A DNA stretch of 64,000 nt. Source: Egicoccus sp. AB-alg6-2. Lineage in GTDB: Bacteria; Actinomycetota; Nitriliruptoria; Nitriliruptorales; Nitriliruptoraceae. Made by a program: the position numbers and the translations under genes. Positions 37,937 through 45,136 of this stretch are shown here, piece after piece (position 1 is the stretch's first letter; each line of letters starts with the position of its first letter). The notes under the pieces are model-generated. The model saw nothing but the letters and a program-made list of their open reading frames with translations. It was not told the DNA's origin and ran no database searches. Location: positions 310,001 through 374,000 of the forward strand of contig NZ_JBGUAY010000002.1 of NCBI RefSeq assembly GCF_041821025.1. The letters run 5' to 3'.

Positions 37937-38322
37937 GGACCTCCGGAGTTGCGGCGCACCGGGGCGGTGCGGTGCCGTGCGACGGTCCGCTGGACGCGCC
38001 GCACACCTTCTCCGACGCACCGGTCCGGGCCAGGGTTGCCACCACCATCGGGGTCGCGCGACGAGCGCCCGCCTGTGGGCCGCTCGGGCGTCGACCGCTC
38101 GCCGACGGGCCCGCCGGCAGGACCCGCCCCGGGTCGCGGCGAACTCCGCTGGTCGGCGCGTCCGAGTCCGGTCCGGACGTGTCGCCTGCGAGGCGGGCGT
38201 TCCCTGAGGGGAGAGCGCCCGCCTCGCCCCTGTCCGGAAGTGTCCCGGGGCGGATGGGTAGCATCGGCCGCCAAACCGCCGTGTCGGCGGTGCGCTGCCC
38301 CACGCCTGCGAGGAAGACGTCG
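37937..38322. promoter_or_regulatory. Gene-free region upstream of prfB
   Basis: These 386 bases separate the small membrane gene and prfB. The hairpin CGAGGCGGGCG / CGCCCGCCTCG (38189-38199 and 38216-38226) has an 11-bp perfect stem, with a further TCCC/GGGA pairing in the loop. GTCCGGACGTGTC and GTCCGGAAGTGTC occur as a near-repeat on either side of it. TAGCAT at 38259-38264 is a plausible -10 for prfB. No reading frame here looks coding. Confidence 0.5.
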
Positions 38323-39438
38323 ATGCCGGACACCCATGCTGACGAGATCGCCGCCGCCCGTGGCCGCGTCGCGCAGCTCGCGTCCGACCTCGACATCGCC
38401 GGGAAGCGACAGCGGCTCGAGGAACTGCAGGAGCTGGCCGGGTCCCCGGGGCTGTGGGACGACCCCGAACGCGCCCGCGGCGTGACCACCGAACTCTCGC
38501 GCGTCGAGGGCGACCTGCAGCGCTACGACGGGCTCGTCGAACGCCTCGACGACCTCGAGGTGCTCGACGAACTCGCCGCCGAGGAGGACGACGAGGGGTC
38601 GGCGACGGAGGTCACCGTCGCGCTGCAGTCGGTCGCCGCGGAACTCGACCGCCTCGAGATCGCCACGATGCTCTCGGGCGAGCACGACCACGACGACGCC
38701 ATCGTGTCCATCCATGCGGGTGAGGGCGGGGTGGACGCCATGGACTGGGCCCAGATGCTGCAGCGGATGTACCTGCGCTGGGCCGAGAACCGCGGCTTCG
38801 ACACCGAGGTCTTCGACCAGTCCTACGGCGAGGAAGCCGGCCTGAAGTCGACGACCTTCGAGGTCCGCGGCCCCGACGCCTACGGCTGGCTCAACGCCGA
38901 GCACGGCGTCCACCGGCTGGTGCGGATCAGCCCGTTCGACTCGCAGGCGCGCCGCCAGACCTCCTTCGCGCTCGTCGACGTCGTGCCGGTGCTGCCCGAA
39001 CTCGACGAGGAGGTCGCGGTCCCCGACGAGGAGATCCGGGTCGACGTCTACCGCTCGTCGGGACCCGGCGGGCAGTCGGTCAACACCACCGACTCGGCCG
39101 TGCGCCTCACCCACCTGCCGACCGGCATCGTCGCCAGCTGCCAGAACGAGAAGTCGCAGCACCAGAACAAGGCGGCCGCGCTGCGGGTCCTCAAGGCCAA
39201 GCTCGCCGAACTGGAGCGCCAGAAGCGCGCCGAGCAGCTCGACGAACTGCGCGGGGCGGTGCAGAACGTCGGCTTCGGGTCCCAGATCCGCAGCTACGTC
39301 CTGCACCCGTACCAGATGGTCAAGGACCTGCGCTCCGAGCACGAGACCGGCAACGTCGCGTCGGTGCTCGACGGCGACCTCGACGAGCTGATCGAGGCCG
39401 AGCTGCGCCGCCGGGTCCGCGAGGACGCCGAGTCGTAG
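38323..39438 (+). CDS. prfB: Peptide chain release factor 2
   Basis: This 371-residue release factor recognises UGA and UAA through the SPF motif ([15 protein letters not shown]) and triggers hydrolysis through GGQ ([17 protein letters not shown]). The frame is continuous from [15 protein letters not shown] with no in-frame UGA near codon 26, so the programmed +1 frameshift of E. coli prfB is absent. It heads the prfB-ftsE-ftsX block. Confidence 0.97.
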   Translation: MPDTHADEIAAARGRVAQLASDLDIAGKRQRLEELQELAGSPGLWDDPERARGVTTELSRVEGDLQRYDGLVERLDDLEVLDELAAEEDDEGSATEVTVALQSVAAELDRLEIATMLSGEHDHDDAIVSIHAGEGGVDAMDWAQMLQRMYLRWAENRGFDTEVFDQSYGEEAGLKSTTFEVRGPDAYGWLNAEHGVHRLVRISPFDSQARRQTSFALVDVVPVLPELDEEVAVPDEEIRVDVYRSSGPGGQSVNTTDSAVRLTHLPTGIVASCQNEKSQHQNKAAALRVLKAKLAELERQKRAEQLDELRGAVQNVGFGSQIRSYVLHPYQMVKDLRSEHETGNVASVLDGDLDELIEAELRRRVREDAES

Positions 39439-39553
39439 CTTCGCCGGAAGTGCCGGTCGCCGGGGCGGTTTCGGTACCCTGCCCGATCGTCCGGCGTGCG
39501 CCCGTCACCTCTGCAACGGCGCCGCCCGCCCCACTGTCGTCGGAGGATCCCTC

Positions 39554-40252
39554 GTGATCACGCTCCGAAATGTGACCAAGACCTACAAGCGCGGCGCTGA
39601 CGACGAAGTCATCGCACTCAACGACGTGTCCATCGAGGTCGCCAAGGGCGAGTTCGTGTTCGTCGTCGGTCCTTCGGGTTCGGGCAAGTCGACCTTCATG
39701 AAGCTGCTGACCCACGAGCAGCGCCCCGACGGTGGCGAGATCTGGGTCGCCGGGAAGAACCTCGGCAGCCTGCGGTCCTGGAAGGTGCCGATGCTGCGCC
39801 GCGAGATCGGCTACGTGTTCCAGGACTTCAAGCTGCTCGCCAACAAGACGGTCTACGAAAACGTCGCGTTCGCGATGGAGGTCATCGGCAAGCACCGCCG
39901 CGAGATCGACCGGCGCGTGCCCGAGGTGCTGGAACTGGTCGGCCTCGAGGGCAAGGCGAACGCCCATCCCCACGAGCTGTCCGGCGGCCAGCAGCAGCGC
40001 GTGTCCGTCGCGCGCGCCTTCGTCAACAACCCCCGCATCCTGTTGTGCGACGAGCCGACGGGCAACCTCGACCCGTCCACCTCGGTCGGGATCATGAAGC
40101 TGCTCGACCGGATCAACCGCACCGGCGCCACCGTGGTCATGGCGACCCACGACCAGCACATCGTCGACTCGATGCGCCGCCGCGTGATCGAACTCGAGAA
40201 CGGCGTGGTCGTCCGCGACCAGTCCCGCGGCGTCTACGGCTACGCCGGCTAG
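39554..40252 (+). CDS. ftsE: Cell division ATP-binding protein FtsE
   Basis: This 232-residue ABC ATPase has Walker [11 protein letters not shown]-loop YVFQDFKLL, signature [10 protein letters not shown], Walker [13 protein letters not shown] and the switch His in MATHDQH. The start [13 protein letters not shown] is typical of FtsE. With FtsX it controls cell-wall hydrolysis at the division site. GGAGG precedes the GTG start. Confidence 0.97.
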   Translation: MITLRNVTKTYKRGADDEVIALNDVSIEVAKGEFVFVVGPSGSGKSTFMKLLTHEQRPDGGEIWVAGKNLGSLRSWKVPMLRREIGYVFQDFKLLANKTVYENVAFAMEVIGKHRREIDRRVPEVLELVGLEGKANAHPHELSGGQQQRVSVARAFVNNPRILLCDEPTGNLDPSTSVGIMKLLDRINRTGATVVMATHDQHIVDSMRRRVIELENGVVVRDQSRGVYGYAG

Positions 40253-40359
40253 CTCCGCCGAAAGGCGCACCGGCCGTCCGCGGTCGTCGGCGCCGGCCAG
40301 GCACGTCCCCGCACGAACTCGCCCCCAGCCCGGGGCGCGAATCCCGACAAGGACTGCGC

Positions 40360-41253
40360 ATGTCCGCGCGTTGGCGCTACATCCTGCAGGAGGCCCTCAT
40401 CGGCCTCCGGCGCAACCTGATGATGACCGTCGCGGTGATCCTGTCGGTCACGGTCTCGTTGACGCTGCTCGGGGCCAGCCTGCTGCTCTCGGAGCAGGTG
40501 GAGCTGGCCACCGACGACTGGGTCGGCAAGGTCGAGGTCTCGATCTTCCTGTGCGACGGGCGGACCTGCCCCGAGATCACCCCCGAACAGCAGCAGCAGC
40601 TGCGCGAGGACCTCGAGGCGCAGCCGGTCGTCGCCGAGGTGTTCTTCGAGTCGAAGGAGGACGCCTATGCCCGCTTCCGCGAGCTGTTCCGGGACCAGCC
40701 CAACCTGGTCGAATCGGTCGACCCCGACGTGCTGCCGGCGTCGTTCCGGGTCCGGCTCGAGAACCCGCAGCTGTTCAACGTCATCGCCGAGCAGTTCGAG
40801 GCCTACCCGGGGGTCGAGGAGATCGTCGACCAGCGCCAGGTGCTCGACCAGTTCCTGCGGTTCACCAACGTCATCCGCAACGCCGCCCTGATCGTGGCGG
40901 CCATCCAGCTCATCGCGGCCGGCGTGCTGATCGCCAACACCATCCGTGTCGCGGCCTTCGCCCGCCGCGAGCAGACCTCGGTCATGAAGCTGGTCGGCGC
41001 CAGCAACTGGTACATCCGGCTGCCGTTCGTGCTCGAGGGCGTGTTCGCCGGGATGATCGGCGCCTTCGTGTCGTGGGGGCTGTTGTACGCCTCGGTACCG
41101 CGGGTGGCGGGACAGCTCTCGCGCGACATCGAGCTGATGCCGTTCATCGGCGCCACCGAGGTGATCGCGGTCGGGCCCTGGCTGCTCGCCGCCGGCGCCG
41201 GCATCGCGGCCTTCTCCTCGGTCGTGGCGCTCCGCCGCTTCCTCGACGTGTGA
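40360..41253 (+). CDS. ftsX: Cell division protein FtsX
   Basis: This 297-residue membrane protein has four membrane helices: one after the N-terminus (MMTVAVILSVTVSLTLLGASLLL), a large extracellular loop with a Cys pair (FLCDGRTCPEI) and about 110 residues, then three C-terminal helices. REQTSVMKLVGASNWYIRLPF is the typical FtsX cytoplasmic loop. It transmits FtsE ATP hydrolysis to an extracellular hydrolase, probably the M23 protein encoded next. Confidence 0.96.
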   Translation: MSARWRYILQEALIGLRRNLMMTVAVILSVTVSLTLLGASLLLSEQVELATDDWVGKVEVSIFLCDGRTCPEITPEQQQQLREDLEAQPVVAEVFFESKEDAYARFRELFRDQPNLVESVDPDVLPASFRVRLENPQLFNVIAEQFEAYPGVEEIVDQRQVLDQFLRFTNVIRNAALIVAAIQLIAAGVLIANTIRVAAFARREQTSVMKLVGASNWYIRLPFVLEGVFAGMIGAFVSWGLLYASVPRVAGQLSRDIELMPFIGATEVIAVGPWLLAAGAGIAAFSSVVALRRFLDV

Positions 41254-41323
41254 CGCGACGCACGACGACTTGAGTCGATCGGCGACCGGCCGACCTGTCT
41301 GCCGAGGGAGCTGGCACCAGCTG

Positions 41324-41352
41324 TTGTTGTAATTACCTGCCGGTGTTAGCGT
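41324..41352 (+). promoter_or_regulatory. Promoter candidate for the M23 peptidase gene
   Basis: TTGTTG (41324-41329) and TAGCGT (41347-41352) are separated by exactly 17 bases in a locally AT-richer stretch. It gives the peptidase gene its own promoter inside the ftsEX-smpB block, and places the transcript start downstream of the GTG at 41343. Confidence 0.6.
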
Positions 41353-41384
41353 GGCTCCGTCGTCCGCCTACCGAGGTCGTGACC

Positions 41385-42839
41385 GTGTCGTGGCGTTTGC
41401 GTCGGCTCGTCGCGGGGACGACCGCGTTGCTGCTGATGCTGCCCGCGGTCGCCACCGCGCAGACGGACGCGCTCGAAGCGGAGCTTCGCGACCGTGCGCA
41501 GGCCCGCGAGCAGGTCGAGGAGGACCTGCAGGAGGTCGCCCTCGCCGAGAGCGCGGCCCAGCGCCGGTTGCGCGAGGCGCAGGAGGCACTCGACGCGGCC
41601 GAGGCCGAGCTCGCCGCCCGCGAGCAGGAGCTGGCCGAGGCGCGTGAGCGGCTCGCGGCCGCCCGTGACGAACTGGCCGCCGCGACGTCGCGGGCCGCCG
41701 AGGCGCACGAGCGCTACCTCGAGGCGACGCAGGCGCTGGAGGAGACCGAGCTCGACCTCGCGCACCGGCAGGGGCAGCTCGACGCCCGCATCCGCGCCGC
41801 GTTCAAGTACGGGCAGGTGTCGTTCGCCGAGGCGTTCACCGGGGTCCGCGACATCGCCGACTTCCTCAACTCCTCGACCTACGTCGGGCGGGTGATGGAG
41901 AACGACCGCACCCTGGTCCAGCAGGTCGTCGAGCTGCTCGAACTCGCCGGCAGCCACCGCGCCGACGCCCATCGGCTGCGCCTCGAGGCGACGCGCGAGG
42001 CGGAGGTCGCGGCCGCCGCCGAGGCCGCCGCCGCCGCGGCGACCGCGCAGGTCGCCGCCGCCACGGCCGACCAGCGGCGGCTGACCGCCGAGGTGGATCA
42101 GCGTCGCGCCGCCCAGCAGGTCGCCCTCGAGGGGCTGCGCGAGGACAAGGCGTCGCTCGAGGGGCACCTGGCCGGTCTGGACGCCGAGTCGGGTCGGATC
42201 GAGCAGCAGCTGGCCGAGATCGCCCGACAGCAGGCCGCCGAGGCCGAGCTGCGGCGCCTCGAGGAGGAGCGGCGCCAGGAGGAGGAACGCCAGCGCCTCG
42301 AGGAGGAGGAACGCAAGCGTCGCGAGGAGGCCGCCAAGCGTCCCGTCGATAGCGGCGACGACGACGCAGCGGCGCCCGGCGCCACCCCGTCACCCGCGCC
42401 GTCGCCCTCGCCGACCCCTTCGCCTGCGCCCGAGCGCGCCGGCAACTGGGTGCGTCCGGTGACCGGCGCGTTGACGTCGCCCTTCGGTCCGCGCTGGGGT
42501 CGCAACCACAACGGGGTCGACCTGGCCGGCGGTGTCGGCGCCAGCGTGGTCGCCTCGCGCGACGGATTGGTCGTGCACGTGACCTCGAGCTGTCACCCGA
42601 GCAGTTCCTGGGGGTGCGGCGGCGGGTTCGGCAACTACGTCACGATCGCCCACGCCGACGGCATGGCGACCGTCTACGCCCACCTGTCGGCCGTGTCCGT
42701 CGTGGTCGGTCAGAACCTGGCGGCGGGCCAGGGCGTCGGTCAGGTCGGCAACTCGGGCAACAGCTACGGCTCACACCTGCACTTCGAGGTGCGCGAGGGC
42801 GGGGTGCCGCGCGACCCGTGTGGCTACATCGGCTGCTGA
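41385..42839 (+). CDS. Secreted M23 peptidoglycan endopeptidase with coiled coil (FtsEX partner)
   Basis: This 484-residue protein has a signal peptide (SWRLRRLVAGTTALLLMLPAVATA), a long Ala/Glu/Arg-rich coiled coil to about residue 315, a Pro/Ser linker (PSPAPSPSPTPSPAPE) and a C-terminal LytM domain. The zinc ligands are complete: His and Asp in HNGVDLAG, His in YAHL and HLHFEV. So, unlike EnvC, it should be an active hydrolase. The position after ftsX and the coiled-coil form suggest activation by FtsEX. The GTG at 41385 has GAGG eight bases upstream; GTG 41379 and 41343 are alternatives. Confidence 0.92.
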   Translation: MSWRLRRLVAGTTALLLMLPAVATAQTDALEAELRDRAQAREQVEEDLQEVALAESAAQRRLREAQEALDAAEAELAAREQELAEARERLAAARDELAAATSRAAEAHERYLEATQALEETELDLAHRQGQLDARIRAAFKYGQVSFAEAFTGVRDIADFLNSSTYVGRVMENDRTLVQQVVELLELAGSHRADAHRLRLEATREAEVAAAAEAAAAAATAQVAAATADQRRLTAEVDQRRAAQQVALEGLREDKASLEGHLAGLDAESGRIEQQLAEIARQQAAEAELRRLEEERRQEEERQRLEEEERKRREEAAKRPVDSGDDDAAAPGATPSPAPSPSPTPSPAPERAGNWVRPVTGALTSPFGPRWGRNHNGVDLAGGVGASVVASRDGLVVHVTSSCHPSSSWGCGGGFGNYVTIAHADGMATVYAHLSAVSVVVGQNLAAGQGVGQVGNSGNSYGSHLHFEVREGGVPRDPCGYIGC

Positions 42840-42884
42840 ATCGTCCCGGCGTCGGCGCCGCCGCGCCCGCTACGCTGGCCGGTC

Positions 42885-43373
42885 ATGGCTGCCACCAAGA
42901 ACAAGGGCACCGGTGGCGACGGCACGAAGCTGATCGTCAGCAACCGGCGGGCCCGCTTCGACTACCACCTCGACGACCGGTACGAGGCTGGCCTCGTGCT
43001 GCTCGGCACCGAGGTGAAGTCGCTGCGTGGCGGCAAGGGCTCGCTGGTCGAGGCGTGGGTCAAGGTCGAACGCGACGGCGATGCGTGGCTGATGCAGGCA
43101 CACATCCCCGAGTACGAGTTCGGCAACCGCAACAACCACGACCCCGTCCGTCCCCGCAAGCTCCTGCTGCACCGGCGCGAACTCGACCGGTTGCACAAGG
43201 AGGTGGCGACCCAGGGCGTCACGCTGGTGCCGACCCGGCTGTACTTCAAGGGCGGCAGGGCCAAGCTCGAGTTCGCGGTCGGCAAGGGCAAGAACGTGGC
43301 CGACAAGCGGCAGACCGCGAAGAAGCGTGACGCGCAGCGCGAGATCGAACGGGCGCTGAAGTCGCGTCGCTGA
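42885..43373 (+). CDS. smpB: SsrA-binding protein SmpB
   Basis: This 162-residue trans-translation cofactor has the family motifs ISNRRARFDYHLDDRYEAGLVLLGTEVKSLR-like start (residues 17-49), ARPRKLLLH-type centre and LYFKGGRAKLEFAVGKGK, with the basic C-terminal tail that enters the ribosome. The ssrA gene follows 192 bases downstream, so both parts of ribosome rescue are linked here. Confidence 0.97.
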   Translation: MAATKNKGTGGDGTKLIVSNRRARFDYHLDDRYEAGLVLLGTEVKSLRGGKGSLVEAWVKVERDGDAWLMQAHIPEYEFGNRNNHDPVRPRKLLLHRRELDRLHKEVATQGVTLVPTRLYFKGGRAKLEFAVGKGKNVADKRQTAKKRDAQREIERALKSRR

Positions 43374-43429
43374 CGGCCGACGGGCCCAGGAAATGGCGCC
43401 GCCCGTGCGTGGCGGCGCGGGGGCCGTCG
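43372..43429 (+). terminator. Nested hairpins after smpB
   Basis: GCGCCGCC (43396-43403) and GGCGGCGC (43411-43418) form an 8-bp stem. It lies inside a wider pairing of GACGGCC just after the smpB stop with GGCCGTC near 43422-43429. No T-tract. TTACACT at 43475-43481 is the best -10-like element before the tmRNA gene. Confidence 0.5.
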
Positions 43430-43565
43430 GTGATCTTCCGGTCACCGAAACCTGCGCCCCGCAGGGCCGCCGAGTTACACTGATCGGCCCGGCTCCACCG
43501 GATGCGGTGGAATCGGTTGAGAACTGCAGAGCGTCGATCGCGCTACATCACCAATTTTCCTGCCT

Positions 43566-43926
43566 GGGGCTGATGCGGTTTCGACCGTGGTCAGGCCGTT
43601 GCCAGGGGAGCGTGCCGAGGGTGCTCACGCGACCTCGCTAATCACGCGTGGGAACCATCAAGTGCCAACGACAACGAATTGGCCCTCGTAGCCTAAACAG
43701 CTACGACGATCCGCCCCTGACGCCTCGTAGGGGGGCCGGATCGACATCACGAGGCTCCACCTCGGGACTTCGACCGTCGAGCGTCCGAGGAACATCCTGA
43801 GACGGTATGGATGCAGAGGCTGTCTGGCCCTGGAGCACTGCATCCGAGATCATCCAGGACCTACGCACGTAGAGCCCCGAGCTTCGGGATCGCGGGACCC
43901 GGGTTCGACTCCCGGCAGCTCCACCA
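43566..43926 (+). ncRNA. ssrA: tmRNA (SsrA)
   Basis: The 5' end GGGGCTGATGCGGTTTCGAC and the 3' end CAGCTCCACCA give the tRNA-Ala-like acceptor stem (GGGGCUG with CAGCUCC, one G-U), a T-arm with GGTTCGACTCC (43902-43912) and an encoded CCA. Length 361 is usual. The resume codon GCC at 43664 opens a short frame reading ANDNELALVA and ends in TAA. The gene follows smpB. It rescues stalled ribosomes and tags the peptide for proteolysis. Confidence 0.96.
43664..43696 (+). other. tmRNA tag-peptide frame (ANDNELALVA)
   Basis: Ten codons followed by TAA in the tmRNA. The predicted tag begins AND and has the hydrophobic end LALVA. It resembles E. coli ANDENYALAA more than the longer tags known from Mycobacterium or Streptomyces. 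The first Ala would come from the charged tmRNA itself if the resume codon is AAC instead of GCC. Confidence 0.82.
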
Positions 43927-44097
43927 CCCACCACCCCAAGCTTGCAAGCTCGTGGAATGAATGCACCTCCGCAGCCGTCGCAAGGACGGTTGCGAGGGGA
44001 GAGGCGACCGGCCGCACGCCACCAAGGGCGTGCCGGAACGGGTCCTGTCCATGCCTTCATCCCACGGAAACAAGGGCGCGATCGACGCCTGCCAGAC

Positions 44098-44126
44098 GAG
44101 ACCCCGCCGAACATCGGCGGGGTCTC
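44098..44126. terminator. Bidirectional hairpin between ssrA and the ole operon
   Basis: GAGACCCCGCCGA (44098-44110) and TCGGCGGGGTCTC (44114-44126) form a perfect 13-bp stem with a 3-base loop. It lies between two convergent transcripts (ssrA and oleD) and can serve both. A further hairpin, CGGCTC/GAGCCG, lies nearer oleD. The region 43927-44097 also holds the palindrome AGCTTGCAAGCT and no gene. Confidence 0.75.
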
Positions 44127-44163
44127 TGTCGTGCAGGGCGGCTCGGCCTCGGGAGCCGGCCGG

Positions 44164-45129
44164 TCAGCCACGCATGCTCGCGGCGAGTCGCGCCAGCCCC
44201 TCGTCGAACGACACCCGCGGTGCCCAGCCGAGCGCCGCACGGGTCCCACGCTGGTCGAACCAGTGGGCGGTGGCGAGCTGCTCGGCGAGGAACGCCGTCA
44301 TCGGTGGGTCGTCCTCGCGTCCCAGAAGCTCCCACCCGAGCTCGACGAGCCGACCACCGCTCCACGCGACGCGGAAGGGCACCCGCCTGCGGGGCGCGGG
44401 AACCCCGGCTGCCGCGCAGATGGCTGCCAGCACGTCGCCTACGGGGCGGGGCTCGCCGTTGGTGACCACGAAGGCGCGGCCGTGCACGTCCTCGGCGCGG
44501 TCGAGGGCGGCCAGCGTCGCGTCCACCGCGTTGTCGACGTAGGTGGTGTCGATCAGCGCGGCCCCGTCGCCGATCAACGCGAGTCGTCCAGCACGGGCGC
44601 GGGCGACGACGCGGCCGATCAGCTGCTGGTCGCCCGGCCCCCACACCAGGTGCGGACGGATCGCGACGACCGCGAGCCCCTCGGCGTCCGCGGCCAGGGC
44701 GAGCCGCTCGCCCGCGGCCTTGGTGCGCGCGTAGTGGCCGCGGGCATGCTCGGGGTCCGCGGGTGCCGCCGGCGCCCCGACGAGCGAGCGTCCGACGTGC
44801 GCGACCGACGGTGACGAGACGTACACGAAGCGCCGCACGCCGGCCTCGCGGGCCGCGTCCACCACCACGGACGTGCCGCCGACGTTGACGTCCTCGAACG
44901 CCGCCGCCGTACCCACGACCCCCACCCGCGCCGCGAGGTGGACGACGGCGTCGTGCCCGGCGACCGCCTCCGCGACCACCGCACGGTCGGTGACGTCCCC
45001 GCGCACGCAACGGAACGGGCCGGCGACGGCGCGGCGTTGCAGCGTCGTCACCTCGTCCCCGCGTGCCGCCAGCGCGCCCGCGACCGCACGGCCGTAGAAG
45101 CCACTCGCCCCGGTCACCAGCACCCTCAC
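44164..45129 (-). CDS. oleD: 2-Alkyl-3-oxoalkanoate reductase OleD
   Basis: This 321-residue NAD(P)-dependent short-chain reductase of the 3-beta-hydroxysteroid dehydrogenase/epimerase type has VTGASGFYGRAVAGAL at the N-terminus and the catalytic Tyr-xxx-Lys in HYARTKAAGE. By itself it could be any sugar epimerase-like enzyme. Its place seven bases after oleBC identifies it as OleD, which reduces the 2-alkyl-3-ketoacid made by OleA to the 3-hydroxy acid. It is the last gene of the operon. Confidence 0.9.
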   Translation of the reverse strand: MRVLVTGASGFYGRAVAGALAARGDEVTTLQRRAVAGPFRCVRGDVTDRAVVAEAVAGHDAVVHLAARVGVVGTAAAFEDVNVGGTSVVVDAAREAGVRRFVYVSSPSVAHVGRSLVGAPAAPADPEHARGHYARTKAAGERLALAADAEGLAVVAIRPHLVWGPGDQQLIGRVVARARAGRLALIGDGAALIDTTYVDNAVDATLAALDRAEDVHGRAFVVTNGEPRPVGDVLAAICAAAGVPAPRRRVPFRVAWSGGRLVELGWELLGREDDPPMTAFLAEQLATAHWFDQRGTRAALGWAPRVSFDEGLARLAASMRG

Positions 45130-45136
45130 GACGTCC

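Noticed and set aside
38323-38420. Programmed +1 frameshift in prfB
   Set aside because: The frame is continuous from the start through codon 26 and beyond, without an in-frame UGA.
43902-43926. tmRNA 3' end as a prophage or island attachment site
   Set aside because: No second copy of the 3' end, no integrase and no foreign gene are found downstream; the ole operon has base use like its neighbours.
43861-44073. Frame reading WWSCRESNPGPAIPKLGALRA on the minus strand
   Set aside because: This is the known type of false gene made by reading the antisense of a tRNA-like T-arm; it overlaps the tmRNA 3' end.
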